Shown: piece by piece, positions 1-11,386 of the stretch | How the letters are laid out: every line of letters begins with the position of its first letter | Position numbering within the stretch: position 1 is the first letter of the stretch | Assembly (NCBI GenBank): GCA_030490835.1 | Contig: CM059971.1 | Span: forward strand, 74,170,224-74,234,223 | From: Annona cherimola | Taxonomy: Eukaryota; Streptophyta; Magnoliopsida; Magnoliales; Annonaceae | Length of the DNA stretch: 64,000 nt | Reading direction: 5' to 3' | Made by a program: the position numbers and the translations under genes | The notes under the pieces: generated by a model | Seen by the model: only the letters and a program-made list of their open reading frames with translations | Databases searched by the model: none | Told to the model about the DNA's origin: nothing

Positions 1-304
1 CCTCTTGATTTTTTTCCGCAACTAATTCATCCATTGTGTTCAAAATCATTCATTTAGCCTATTTACCAACAAATGAAGTGGAGTGAACATTTTTGTAATC
101 AATTTTCTTTAAAGATATAATTGTAAATAGCCTAATGCATTTACCCTTGTTATGAATTATATATAAATCCAAATAACATAATTTTTTGTAACATGCAAAT
201 ATTAATGGAGCAAAATATGATGAATGGCTTGGATATAAAATAAAACATCGAAAATTAAAAATACAACCGACTGTACATCTGCGAATTGTATCTTAGTATC
301 GTAA
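1..304. other. AT-rich sequence, no gene seen
   Basis: There is no convincing reading frame. The stretch from about 20 to 60 (ending in a run like 'aaaatcattcattta') resembles parts of a dispersed AT-rich repeat also seen near 10.73 kb and 48.7 kb, so this may be the end of an old repeat. Confidence 0.4.
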
Positions 305-574
305 TGGCAAGTCTCATCATTACTCCAAGCTATTCTTCCGAAGGGTTCACTGTTGTTGCTGTGCTTGAACACCCTGAATAGGCTGTTTGGGCTTGCACCT
401 ATTCGTAATCATTTTGCTGTTAGAATTGCTTTGCGCTCATCGAATGTTCTGTCTGGCACTGATATAACATATTACTCTTGTTCAGGTGGTAGTGTTCTGG
501 ATGTTAATGATCCTAGATGGGAGTTTTATCTTGCTGTTGAAAGAAAAGCCAATCATTTGGGGTTTCATCTCTAT
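305..574 (+). CDS. Candidate exon of an unrecognised gene (upstream piece)
   Basis: I do not recognise this protein. The frame is open from about 305 and reads through a leucine-rich stretch and then a well-behaved segment containing DVNDPRWEFYLAVERKANHL. It stays open past 574, but codon quality collapses there into T-rich sequence, and a GT donor (575-576) sits exactly at that point. No ATG opens the frame, so this is probably an internal exon. An alternative acceptor (..ttgttcag) ends at 485, which would make the exon only 486-574. A copia element begins about 370 bases downstream, so it would lie in the following intron. The likely partner exon is at 7145-7333. Function unknown; inference from codon pattern and splice signals only. 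Confidence 0.35.
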
Positions 575-944
575 GTTACTTTTTATTTATTTATTTATGA
601 TTCATTTCTGAGTTACTTGGTTTTGCGTCCATCTACTGGGATTTTTCACTACTCTCACAGTTCATTTCATTATAACAATGTTTTACGAGCTGGGAAACTC
701 AAACATCCCGAATGCCACCTGCAAATTTCTCACCACATAATCGAAACACTTTCAAACACTTTTACAACGAGGGTATGCGATTGGCCAAGAATTAATCCTA
801 GGCTATTGATTTGAGTGAAAATAAAGGGAAAACTTGATTCTACTTGGTTTCCCCAGTGATTATTGATGGAACTTTATAGTTTATTTATTTTTAGATGAGT
901 TTTACACATTTGTTTGATAGCTAAATTTTCTGTGTCTTTGATGC

Positions 945-1249
945 TATTGAACAACTGACATTTTAGTTCTAACAATAAAATTCTGTTAACATAAAGACCA
1001 GTAGGAGATCATGGAATAAAACCATAGTAGATTTGTTTTTTATTTTGTTGTTATTTTTTCAGTTGTAACAGTCCACAAATTTGGGTATTCAAAGTTGGAA
1101 GAAAGCTGTTATTTTTTATGTATTTCAAAGTTGGAAGAAAGTTGTTATTTTTTTTTGTATAAATAACTAGTCTTGAATGAAATAAAGTAGATCGATTTTC
1201 CAAACTTCCTTCTTGCACTATTATTGCTTTCCTTGTTTTAAATTCAACA
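945..1249 (+). repeat. 5' LTR of copia-1
   Basis: It begins TATTGAACAAC (the usual TG is changed to TA) and ends CAACA just before the tRNA-Met primer site. It is 39 bases longer than the 3' LTR because the segment around 'ttcaaagttggaagaaag' (about 1090-1150) is present twice in tandem, whereas the 3' LTR carries it once. Confidence 0.88.
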
Positions 1250-1755
1250 AGTGGTATCAGAGCCTCTGTTGGTCTTAGAGGATTTATGAGAAAAAAAATT
1301 GAGAGAAGCCTTATATTTCAAACCTAATGTCAACCAACAATCACCTTTCCTTATTATCTCCGCAAACCTTCACTGGTGAGAATTATCAAATCTGGTTTGT
1401 GAAGATGCAATCTTACTTGAAACCTTTGATCTTCGGGAGATTATAGCCGAAGACATGCTTATGCCTCCACTACCAAGAGATCCTCCTTTAGCACAAATCA
1501 AAGTCATCTATAAGGAATATGCCAAAAGGTCTAGAGCCAAGATTGTTATTCAAAATTATGTGGAAGATTCAATCTTCCCTAGGATCATGGCATGCAAAAT
1601 TACAAAAGAAGCTTGGGACAAACTAAAGGTAGAGTATCAGGGAAGCGAAAAAACCAAGCAAATAAAGATTTCGAATCTAAAAAGAGATTTCGAAACACTA
1701 AGCATGAAAGAAGATGAGTCCATTAGCAAATACTCCGACGGAATTTCCTCAATGT

Positions 1756-1995
1756 TGTCACGCACAGACCCAGAAAAGCAACCATTGGGTCTGACACATA
1801 GAGCACACAGACCCAGAAAATGTCCATTGGACCTATGGGTTATGGGCCTCACAGTATGATATTGTCCGCTTTGGCCTGGCAGCTTAGCCGCACGACTTTA
1901 AAACTCGTCATACCATATTGAACTTGAGACCCACTTATAAACTACCAGGAACTTTCTCCCCTTTTCGATGTGGGATTCGGTTCTGGGCTATTACA
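1756..1995 (-). repeat. TRIM LTR copy a
   Basis: About 240 bases. On the minus strand it runs TGTAATAGCCC to GTGCGTGACA. It is the downstream LTR of the minus-oriented TRIM. Confidence 0.8.
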
Positions 1996-2116
1996 AGTCC
2001 ACCTGGTTCATCCCCGAACCACAACCCAACTCTGGGCTTCTGCCTGCAGCCCTGGCTTTCACTGGTTCAACTCTCAGAACCACATCTACTGAATGGGGAA
2101 CCGCTCTGATACCACT

Positions 2117-2355
2117 TGCCACACACAGACCCAAAAAAGTGACCATTGGGCCTGACGCACAGGCACACAGACCCAGAAAACGTCCATCAGGCCTATGGGT
2201 TATGGGCCTCACAGTGTGATATTGTTCGCTCTGGCCTGGCAGCTTAGTCGCACGGCTTTAAAATGCGTCACACCATATTGAACTTGAGACCCACTTATAA
2301 ACTATCAAGAACTTTCTCCCATTTTCGATGTGGGATTCGGTTCTGGGCTATTACA
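2117..2355 (-). repeat. TRIM LTR copy b
   Basis: About 239 bases. It is the upstream LTR of the minus-oriented TRIM; on the minus strand the tRNA-Met primer site (complement of gctctgataccact, 2103-2116) follows directly. Confidence 0.8.
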
Positions 2356-2409
2356 AACTCACAAGTTTCCGCCTAGTTCGTCCCGAACCACAACCCAACT
2401 CTGGGCTTC

Positions 2410-2532
2410 CTGGCCAGAGCGAACAATATCACATTATGAGGCCCATAACCCACAAGCCCAATGGACGTTTTCTGGGTCTGTGTGCTCTGTGCGTCAGGCT
2501 TAATGGTCATTTTTCTAGGTACGTGCGTGACA
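2410..2532 (+). repeat. TRIM LTR copy c, 5'-truncated
   Basis: Only the right half of the LTR is present, from 'ctggccagagcgaac' to GTGCGTGACA. The missing half marks the inversion or recombination joint near 2408. Confidence 0.75.
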
Positions 2533-2662
2533 AGTGGTATTAGAGCGGCTCCCCCTTCAATAGATGTGGTTTTGAGAGTTGAACCAGTGAAAGCCAGAGC
2601 TGTAACAAAAGCCCAGAGTTGGGTTGTGGTTCGGGAATGAACCAGGCGAAAGCTGGTGGGCT

Positions 2663-2902
2663 TGTAATAGCCCAGAACCGAATTCCACATCGAAAAGGGG
2701 AGAAACTTCCTAGTAGTTTATAAGTGAGTCTCAAGTTCAATATAGTGTGACACGTTTTAAAACCGTGCGGCTAAGCTGTCAGGCCATAGCGGAGAATATC
2801 ATACTGTGAGACCCATAGCTCACAGGCCCAATGGACGTTTTCTGGGTCTATGTGTTCTGTGCGGCAAGCTCAATGGTCGCTTTTTTGGGTCTGTGCGTGA
2901 CA
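2663..2902 (+). repeat. TRIM LTR copy d
   Basis: A full 240-base LTR, TGTAATAGCCC to GCGTGACA, preceded by a purine-rich tract (aaagctggtggg). Its outer end abuts the right AATGT target duplication. Confidence 0.8.
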
Positions 2903-5900
2903 AATGTCAACCAAATTCGATTGCTTGGTGAGAATTTTTTTGACACAAGTATTGTGGAAAAAATTCTAGTGACACTTCGTAAGAGGTTTGAATCTAAAAT
3001 TTCTTCTCTCGAAGAGTCCAAGGATCTCGAGAAAATTTCAATGGTTGAACTAATAAGTGCTCTTCAAGCATAGGAGCAAAGGAGGACTCTGAGGCAAGAA
3101 AAAATTTACCGAAGGAGCTTTTCATGTACAAAATCAACAAAAAAACAAAGGCAAGAAGCAGCTCGATAAGAAGTTAAAAGACAAAGATGAAGGTTGTGAT
3201 TACGAGAAAAATTCTCATATTGCAGACATTGTAAAAAGACCACACATATGGAGAAATACTACCGGTGGATGCTCGATGCAATATGTGGCAATTGTAAGCA
3301 ACTTGAACAAATCACCAAAGTATGCGAATATAAAAGCGAGGGTTCTCAAAGCAACTAACAAGCATAAGCAGCTAAGTCAAAAGCTTAGGAGGAGAAACTC
3401 TTTGTTACCTCGTGTTTTCATAGCATGGATACCAACAACACTTGGCTCATCGGCAATGGATACACAAACCATATAACATTTAATATAGCAATATTCAAAT
3501 ATCTTGATGAAAGCTATAAAATTACAATGAGAATTAAGAACGGAGACTTCCTTGAGGTGGAAGGCAAAGGTACAACCAAAGCAAAATCTTCTACAAATAT
3601 GATACTTATTACTGATGTGTTATTTGTGTGTGAACTTAGTCAAAATTTACTGAGTGTTGGGCAAATGTTGGAAAAGAGATATTCCCTTGCATTTAAAGAC
3701 AATAACTACATTATTTTTTATTATGACAAGCTAAGTTATTTTGTTTGAAAATGAAGAAGAAAAGCTTCGTTGTGAAATAAAATGGGCATAAAGCTTATAC
3801 AGGTGCAACTTAAGTGGCATGAATTTCTAGCACAAAAGATTTGGTCACTTTAATCATAGGAGTTTAATCAATCTCAAAAGGCAAAAGCTTGTTCAAAACA
3901 TGGCTGAAATCACAAATGAACCTCATGATTGTGATGCTTGTCAGTAAGAAAATAAGTAAAGTTTTCATTTCCAAAAGGCCAAGCTTGGAAGGCCTTTCAA
4001 AAGCTACAACTTATATACACTAATGTGTGTGAACCCATGATAATTACATCAATGAATGGTAATTGATACTTTCTCCTTTTCATTGATGATTTTTCTAGAA
4101 TGTGTTTGGTTTATTTTCTCAAAGCTAGAAGTGTAGTTTATGCTATGTTTCAAAAAATTCAAAAATTATGTTGAAAACTAAAGCAATTTGAAGATTAAAA
4201 TGTTGAGATCTGATAATGGCAGTGAGTACAATTCTGGCAAATTTGATAAATTTTGTAGTGATGAAGGAATTAAATACCAGTTAACTATCACTTACACACC
4301 TCAACAAAATGGTGTAAGGAAGAGGAAGAATAGGACTATGATGGAAACGGTTAGGTGTCATATGTTTGAGAAAAATTTACCGAAGCATTTCTGGGCTGAA
4401 GCAGTTAACACTTTAGAGTATTTATTAAACAGGCTACCTACTAAGGCTCTCAAGAACAAAACTCCATATGAGGCTTGGCATTATGTGAAACCATTTCTAC
4501 ATCATCTCAAAGTATTTGGGTGCATTTTTTCTTATCAAACTCTTCGTCAGAAAAGAGACAAGCTTGATAAAAGATCAAAAAAGGAATTTTTTGTTGGTTA
4601 TAGCCTTGTCACAAAGGGATACAAAGTTTATTGCTTGAAAACTCACAAAAATTTGGTGAGCAAGTATGTTAAATTTAATGAAATGGAAGCTTGCGATTAG
4701 GACAATCTTGAGGATGTGCAACCTAAAATTCTTAATGACAAACTAAACCAACCACATGCTATAACATATGATGAAACTTTTAATGGAACCTATCAGAGGT
4801 AAAAGAACTTTGCAAGATATATATCGAAAGTGTAATCTTGTTGTCTCAGAACCAAGCAACTTCCTTGAGGCAAAAACTTCACCAACTTGGAGAAAAGCAA
4901 TGCAGGAGGAGATTGATATGATTAATAAAAATGAAACATGGCGACTAGTTGAAAGACCTGAAGTGCAAAAAGTAATTGGAGTCAAACGAGTATTCAAAAC
5001 TAAACGCAATCCTGATGGCTCAATATGCAAATACAAGGCAAGGCTTGTGGTGAAGGGATATGCACAACAACAATGAGTGGATTACCAAGAAATATTTGTA
5101 CCAATTGCAAGGTATGACACTATTAGATTAATTATTGTCTTTGTTACATTCAAAAAATGCCAAATTCATCAACTGGATGTTAAATCAGCATTTTTTATAT
5201 GGTTTTTTTAATGAAAATATTTATGTTGAGCAACCTGATGATTTTGTAATTTTTGGAAAAGGGAATTATATTTATTTGTTGAAGAAGGCTCTCTATGGCC
5301 TTAAACAAGCTCTAAGAGCTTAATACAATAGAATTGATAGTCATCTATTGTAAATTGGTTTTAAGAGAAGTGATAGCAAAGAAACATTATACATCAAAGG
5401 AGAAGGCAACAAAATTCTAGCAGTCTCTATATATGTTGATGACATGTTAATAATAAGGGAAGATCCTGGTCTTATTCAATCCTTCAAAACTAAAATGAAT
5501 CAAGTTTTTGGAGAGACCCAGGATTGATGCAGTTCTAGATATAAAAGTAAATCAGTCAAGAAATAGCATTTTCATTTGTCGGAAAAAGTAGCAAGAAATA
5601 TCTTGAAGAAATTTCACATGAAAGATTGCAAGCCTGTAAACACTCCAATGCCAACAAGTGAAAAATTGAGTAAAGATGATAATGTAAAGAAAGTTAATGA
5701 AGGTTTGTTTAGAAGTCTTGTAGGTAGCTTATTATATCTTACAACAATCATACGAGATATTATGTTTGTTGTGAGTATTTTATCTACATACATGCATTCT
5801 CCATCTAAAAAATATTTTTCAGCAAGAAAAAAGAATACCAAGGTACGTAAAAGGTACCATAGACCTTGGTGTTTTGTTTAAAAGTGTAGGAAATGAAGAT

Positions 5901-6384
5901 GTGAAACTGTTGGGATACTCCGACAGTGATTGGGGAGACTATCTAGATGATTTTAAAAGCACTTTTGGGATTTTTTCTCTTTGAGTTTTAGTGTCTTCAC
6001 ATGAAGCTCAAAAAGGCAAGAAACAACAGCACAATCCACTGCTAAAGCTGAATATATTGTTGTTGCTGCTGTGGTGAACCAAGCTATCTAGTTAAGGAAG
6101 TTTCTAATGGATCTTGGTTGTCAACAAAAAAGTCCAACTGAAATCAAATGTGATAATCTTTCAAGAGTATCAATTTCAAATAACCCAATATTTCATGGCA
6201 TGACAAAACACATCAAAATCAACTTCCATTTCATTCGAAAAGTTTGACAATCTAATGAAGTGAATCTGGTATATCGTTCATCTGAAGATCCACTTGTTGA
6301 ATTACTCACTAAGGTTTGTGTAAGGAAAGATTTGAAATTCTCTGGCAAAAAATTGGTGTTTGTCACAAACAAACTAAGGAGGAG

Positions 6385-6650
6385 TGTTGAACAACTGTCA
6401 TTTTAGTTCCAACAATAAAATTTTGTTAGCATAAAGACCAGCAAGAAATCATGGAATAGAACTATAACATATTTGTTTTTTGTTTTGTTGTTATTTTTTT
6501 AGTTGTAATAGACTACAAATTTGGGTATTCAAAGTAGGAAGAAAGTTTTTATTTTTTGTGTAAATAACTAGTCTGGAATGAAATAAAGTACATCAATTTT
6601 CCAAACTTCCTTCTTGCACTGTTATTGCTTTTCTTGTTTTAAATCCAACC
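6385..6650 (+). repeat. 3' LTR of copia-1
   Basis: Starts TGTTGAACAAC after the polypurine tract and ends AAATCCAAC plus one changed base. It lacks the 39-base tandem duplication found in the 5' LTR. Confidence 0.87.
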
Positions 6651-6655
6651 GGTGC

Positions 6656-7144
6656 AAGCCTGCGACTTGTCTCTACTGGAACTATAAAAACATGGGGCAT
6701 TCCTTATAATTGTTTAGTAAAGATATAAGCAAAGCAAATTGTTCCCGGTTCCGATTTTGGTTGGAAGCTATAAAATTGCATTTTGCCATGTACATGTCAC
6801 GTCCGTTTCTTCAGAAATGAGCCACCACCTGCAGCCAGAGTGAGTTGCAGGTGAAATTGTTTTTCTGCTACTAGAAATTACTGGACATGCTGACCACAAT
6901 TCCACACAAGAAAACTATCATACAACTGTATTCAATTTTCCATTATACATACAGAAATGATTTGGAGAATAGCTTGATTTTTTTCTGAAAGTTGCATAGG
7001 TTCTGATTCCGTACTCATGATTCACCAAATGATCACGCTGCTTTGGTAGTTTCAGGAGATAGTTGCATCATGAGTTCTCATATATGCTCCTGGTTCGTTT
7101 CCATGTGTGACAAATATTAACATTTTCACTGGGCTCTGTGCTTT
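6656..7144. other. Probable intron remainder of the unrecognised gene
   Basis: No open frame of note. A short segment with splice-like edges (acceptor ..tttcttcag near 6813 and donor cag|gtgaaa near 6850) could be a small exon, but its frame could not be linked to the neighbours. Confidence 0.25.
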
Positions 7145-7333
7145 GTGATTCATATATATCTGTTGGCTACTTTGTTGGGATTTTCCATTTTTACTTTTGT
7201 TCTTGCCTGTTATGCTCACTTCCGAGTTGATGAAACTGAAACGGAGAATAGAATTTGGTGGGACAATGTTGAAAGTTGTGTTTCTGAGTGCGATGGTTTT
7301 CCGAAAAGTACTTGGTTCTCAAAACTGTGGTAG
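7145..7333 (+). CDS. Candidate last exon of an unrecognised membrane protein
   Basis: The frame encodes a strongly hydrophobic segment of about 23 residues (IHIYLLATLLGFSIFTFVLA), a likely membrane helix. A polar tail with two close cysteines (SCVSEC) follows, ending in TAG at 7331-7333. The first codon here is GTG, so this is not a true start; the exon probably begins upstream at an acceptor I could not fix. AT-rich sequence resembling a 3' UTR follows. I pair it tentatively with the exon at 305-574, with copia-1 in the intron between. I do not recognise the family. Confidence 0.35.
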   Translation: MIHIYLLATLLGFSIFTFVLACYAHFRVDETETENRIWWDNVESCVSECDGFPKSTWFSKLW

Positions 7334-9228
7334 CTTACGTCTTCTATTTGAATTAATACTGTAATTATCTTATTGTGTAAAAGCTTTGAAATTCAAGTGT
7401 GGTTAAAGGAGTCCTTTGAATTGCGATTTGGTCTTCACCTTCTCTCTATATAGCTAAATAGTCACTGTTGCTGGACTTCTTACTCTTATTCAGTTTCTAT
7501 ACTATTGAATGATTGCTTGTTTTCTCAAGGCAGATATTTGTCTTGCCTCCTTAACAGAGCCGTCTGCTTCTGGGGATGCTGAACTCAATTGCAAAGAATG
7601 AAAACATCTATGGTGTGACTGCTGAAGAACCATCAGATTACCTACAACAAGTCCATGGTTCCACACCTGCTTCCCTTTAAGCCAATAAAGCCAGCAATTC
7701 TTCAAATTATTGTTACAATGGAACATGTCAACTATCCAAAAAATAGCAAATCCTGCTCTGATCAATGTTGTTAAAGCCATACTGGCTTTCCTACCAGATG
7801 GGCAACTGGTCCGCACTCCCCCATTGGACCATCCGATCTGGTTTTAACAATACTGATTCTGACCCACCAGCAAATTTGGTTGACTTTCAGAAGTGTTTTG
7901 AATAAACAAGCAGCAGTTACCTCAGTGTTGGGAAGTTCGGGGCGAAGATTTAGATGCTGCTCGTTATTGTTGTTTCCCTTAATTTTGCTGATGTGAATTC
8001 TCCTTTTCCTCACTTTCAGTGATGAATGGTGGATGGGGTTGGGAGTTGGTTTGCATGTTGAATGGTAGGTGCAGCAAACAGTGTTGAATACTTGAATATT
8101 GACAGATCACGAACCAAACAATGGAAAGGTCCGTTCCTCTTGGTGCGATGGATCCTCCTGCCGAAGCTCCTCTCCTCCCAAAAGCACATGGAAGCAGCAG
8201 CCTAGCAGACTTCCTGTCATCATGGTGAAGCTTCTTCTTCTTTTTCTTCAGGAAAAAAATAATAATAATTTTGTTTTGTGATTCTTGCAATCTTACATGC
8301 CGTGCTCGGGGCCTGAAATCTGTAGTTTCCATCTTGCAGTTTATGGTGCATCTGTTGCTGTGGCTTGTTTACTTGCTGCTGTCCGCCTCCACCGTTGTTT
8401 GAGCCAGGACCCAGGCCAGTCTAGCGACATTTTATTATATTTCTGTGAAAAATAGATCGACTCTGCCATTTTTTCCCTCTTTTGTTCCTCTTGCCTCTGT
8501 TTATCCACCAAATCAAAGTGCTTTATCATTGATTGTCATAATCTAACAAACAATGATACAGGTCTCCCATTGAATTGCAGCTTCATGGAGACTGATGCTA
8601 AAATCAAAATGCTTGTATATGAATGTGAAAGCATTTCGTCATTCGAAACTTTTGCGATCAATTTGCTCGATTTTGAATTAGAAAAATACGTTTTTCCACT
8701 ATTTAATTGTCCCTCTTCAGAAACTTAAAAACATCACCACCTAGGATGAAGGTGAGAATGGCCCATTCGTCATCGGGTTGGCCACTGCAAAACTCCATTC
8801 ATGGGGTTGATTTCTTAAGAATGAACAGTTAGCCTTTCCATTCAGAAACATCGATGCACCCAATATGCTGCCCACCAATTTGGTAAGTGCCATCATAGAC
8901 AAACCATGGCACACCCATTATTTCTCGGCAAATAGAACTCATATTCATAAATCAGTGATAAAATTAACAACAAGTGGCATAGCAGATTATTTGGCCAAAT
9001 CAAACATCAGAATAAGGGGGAGGGGAGGGGAGAACCCGAAAGACAAACAGTATGTAATTTTTGTAGTTATAAATCAATGTACGTGGATAAACATGATAAA
9101 TGATTTTCATTTTTAAAAAATATTTTAAAATGAAAAAAAAAACTGCATTGAGGCTCTAGGCACTTCGAATGCATTGAATGATTACTCAAATACCGTTAAA
9201 ATAAAACCTGAAAACGTGTATATCCTAT
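7334..9228. other. Gene-free stretch
   Basis: Short frames occur on both strands, but none has a believable start, length or composition. The first 100-150 bases may be 3' UTR of the exon ending at 7333. No repeat boundaries were recognised. Confidence 0.4.
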
Positions 9229-9460
9229 GTTAAAAGTTTTTTAGATTAGAGAAAATAATGTGATATGATAGTAGTAAAGAGAACAAAGTTAAAATAAATA
9301 GATTAGTTGTATATGTAGTTTATAGAAATGATTAAAAAGTAAGATAGTTATACGGAGAAATGTGAAGAAATAATTAAAAAATAAAATAGTTGTGAAAAAT
9401 GAAAAATTTTATATTAAAAAGTTTTAGATTGAAAAGTTTTGTGTATTACCAAACATGCCC
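9229..9460 (-). mobile_element. Truncated Tourist-like MITE
   Basis: The right end, TTACCAAACATGCCC, matches the terminal repeats of the MITEs at 26543-26823 and 28341-28598. Shared internal words such as the complement of 'tatcatatcaca' appear here in the opposite orientation. The left terminal repeat is missing or too changed to see. Confidence 0.6.
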
Positions 9461-10700
9461 TCTATCTTTACTCATAAAGACGAAATAGATAAATGTTACA
9501 AGGAATAAACAGCAGTCGTCCAAGGAAATCCCTTTCCTATGGTGTTGTTTCCACCAGAAGTGTTTTAATGGAACCTATTAAGGTCCTTTTGATTAGTTGA
9601 TTATAAAAATCGAATTGCAGTCATTGCAATTCATCGCTAATCAAAAATCATTTGGATAGAGCGCGCTCTGGATAGTCCACATCTTTTAAAATGGATATAA
9701 TCTATGCCAAATTTGGAACCACTCAATCATTGCAATATGATTATAATTTATAAAATCATTCATCTTCTTGCAAAAATATTTTAAAAGACAAATGTCTAGT
9801 TATAAGATTTAATATTTATACAGCAAGCAAGCAATTTTGATTATTGACATTCACCTTCAAGTAATCTCAACTTTTGTACCCATGTTAATTTTTATTTTTA
9901 TTTTTGATAAGTGTACCCATGTTAATTTTGTATTTGAATATACTTTAGATTCCTACCCAAATAAAGAATGCAAGATATATAGTGATCTAGAATTTCATAT
10001 AATGATCAAGGCAGGCTCACAAAGAAAAGTTCCAGGAAAAAGATTTTGGCAGCACCAATTGGGAAGCATGAGGAAGTTAAAAAAGGAAATCTCAAATTGT
10101 TTACCATTCTCATCTCATTTACCTTTGCAATTTGCATGCATAAATAATAAATGAACTAATGCACCTCTTTAAGCCAGCGGCTGGTTGCCATCAATACCTT
10201 TTGTTTTGCCTGTTCCAATTGTAAGGTGCCCACGCTTCCTCTTTTGGGGCCTTGTCAGAAGAGTTGGAACGATGTTTTCATTATCTCCTTTCATCCCTTC
10301 TTTTTGACTCCCCTTACTAAAAGAGAGAACTTGATCCATATTTGTCTGCCTGCAGCTGCTTTATTAAAAAAATTTAAAAAAAAAAAAACCAGTCTTCTGA
10401 TCCAAACATAAAGCATGGGCCATTCATCACCAGCACCCTAAAATCCAGTCCTCAAGGAAAAAGTAAATAAATAAAAGCATACTATACAAGTGCCCGTCTG
10501 AGGACATCTAGTCCCAAAAAGCTTCTTAGCATCTTACCATCCTCTTTGTCAATTTGATCAGGTTAACATCTTCTATCAATCTTTTTTTCTTTGACACAAT
10601 CTTCTATCAATCTTTTATATTTGCGTGGGTGGTCAAGAAATGTGAAAGAAAGCAAAACTGAAATGTGCGTGCGAAATAAGAGCTCTATATAACCCCTTTA
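9461..10700. other. Gene-free stretch
   Basis: AT-rich with no supported gene. The frames at about 9.84-10.15 kb and 10.23-10.41 kb have low-complexity or random composition. Confidence 0.4.
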
Positions 10701-10714
10701 AAATCAAATTTTTT

Positions 10715-11010
10715 TATCTTTGATGGAAATCTAATCCATTCATCGTATTTAAGATCATTTATTTAATTATGAGATCAAGTTTCATCCCAATCAAATATGT
10801 GCAAAAGTCACATTTGCTTAGAAATATATTCATATGTAAATTATGAAAAATGTTTAAATTCATTCACACATGTATTAGACTGCAATAATACTTTATGGAG
10901 TTATTTATCCATATATATTGATATTTCAAATGTTTAGATGTTGAAAATACTATTCTAAAATTAATATTTTAATATTAAACTATTTTATTCATTAATTTTA
11001 CATGAATTCT
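10715..11010. repeat. Dispersed AT-rich repeat copy
   Basis: Words such as 'gtttagatgttgaaaata', 'ctgcaataatactttat' and 'tttcatcccaatcaaata' recur in near-identical form at 48410-48640 (direct) and 48690-48790 (inverted), with a weaker copy near 47.70-47.79 kb. Ends and class are unclear. Confidence 0.45.
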
Positions 11011-11013
11011 GAT

Positions 11014-11368
11014 TAAGTACACTCGGGACACTTCGTCGTCGTGCACTCAGGTGGAAATTTTCATTTTTTGTTAATTCTTTTAAAAACTTTTTATAAAATT
11101 CTTAATATAAATGTATTTAACATGTGCATCGAATTTTACCAATTTTGGAGATTTTTATATTTTTTTAGTTTTTAAAATAATGGCATTTTCATAATTTTTG
11201 ATGATTTTAAAAAATTCAAAAATATCTACAAATCTCCAAAATTAGTAAAATTTGATACTCTTTAAATATACTTAAATTAACAATAGTATTAAAAAAATTT
11301 CAAAAAAAATAAAAAATAAATTAAATACACCCAGATGCACCAAAGTTAAGTGCACTCAAATATACTAA
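11014..11368. mobile_element. Fold-back MITE next to UBP15
   Basis: A long imperfect inverted repeat. The left arm begins near 'agtacactcgggac'; the right arm ends near 'gtgcactcaaatatact'; the arms meet around 11190-11210, where 'tttttgatgattttaaaaaa' lies at the loop. Terminal GTGCACTC-type motifs resemble the element at 15950-16246. No clean target duplication was found, so the ends are approximate. Confidence 0.6.
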
Positions 11369-11386
11369 ACCAAAAACCATTTTACA

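Larger units (their letters stand above)
1756..2902. mobile_element. Inverted cluster of a TRIM (miniature LTR element) inside copia-1 gag
   Basis: The outermost ends are TGTCACGCACAG and its complement CTGTGCGTGACA, flanked on both sides by AATGT (1751-1755 and 2903-2907), a perfect 5-bp target duplication. The left part is a complete minus-strand TRIM: LTR 1756-1995, internal 1996-2116, LTR 2117-2355, followed by a piece of internal sequence (2356 to about 2409). The right part is plus-strand: truncated LTR (about 2410-2532), primer-binding site plus internal (2533-2662), LTR 2663-2902. The primer site is complementary to tRNA-Met (agtggtattagagc at 2533). There is no coding capacity. The palindromic arrangement under one target duplication is unusual. 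Confidence 0.85.
1327..6350 (+). pseudogene. copia-1 gag-pol remnant
   Basis: The gag-like frame starts at ATG 1327, stops at 1444-1446, and resumes in another frame (about 1455-1755). After the TRIM insertion the gag tail continues at 2908. The protease region (about 3425-3740) has a damaged active site: the expected D-S/T-G reads as WLIGNGY, so the catalytic Asp is gone. Integrase core sequence lies at 4188-4700 and includes an H-F-W-A-E-A segment. Reverse transcriptase fragments lie at 4768-5320 and about 5340-5530, with an intact YVDD motif at 5432-5443. RNase H fragments run to about 6300 and include a G-Y-S-D-S-D-W-G segment. Each part is broken by stops or shifts, so no functional polyprotein is possible. 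Confidence 0.85.
945..6650 (+). mobile_element. Decayed Ty1/copia LTR retrotransposon (copia-1)
   Basis: Two related LTRs (945-1249 and 6385-6650) bound the element. The primer-binding site agtggtatcagagcc, complementary to initiator tRNA-Met, directly follows the 5' LTR at 1250, and a purine-rich tract (aaactaaggaggag) precedes the 3' LTR. Flanks gatgc (940-944) and ggtgc (6651-6655) match 4 of 5 bases, a plausible target duplication. Domains run gag, protease, integrase, reverse transcriptase, RNase H, the Ty1/copia order. Many stops and frameshifts show it is dead. It has itself been hit by a TRIM cluster (1756-2902). It seems to lie in an intron of the unrecognised gene whose exons are near 0.3-0.6 and 7.1-7.3 kb, in the same orientation. 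Confidence 0.9.

Noticed and set aside
1918..2740. Short frames on both strands
   Set aside because: They are translations of the TRIM LTRs and mirror each other because of the inverted copies.
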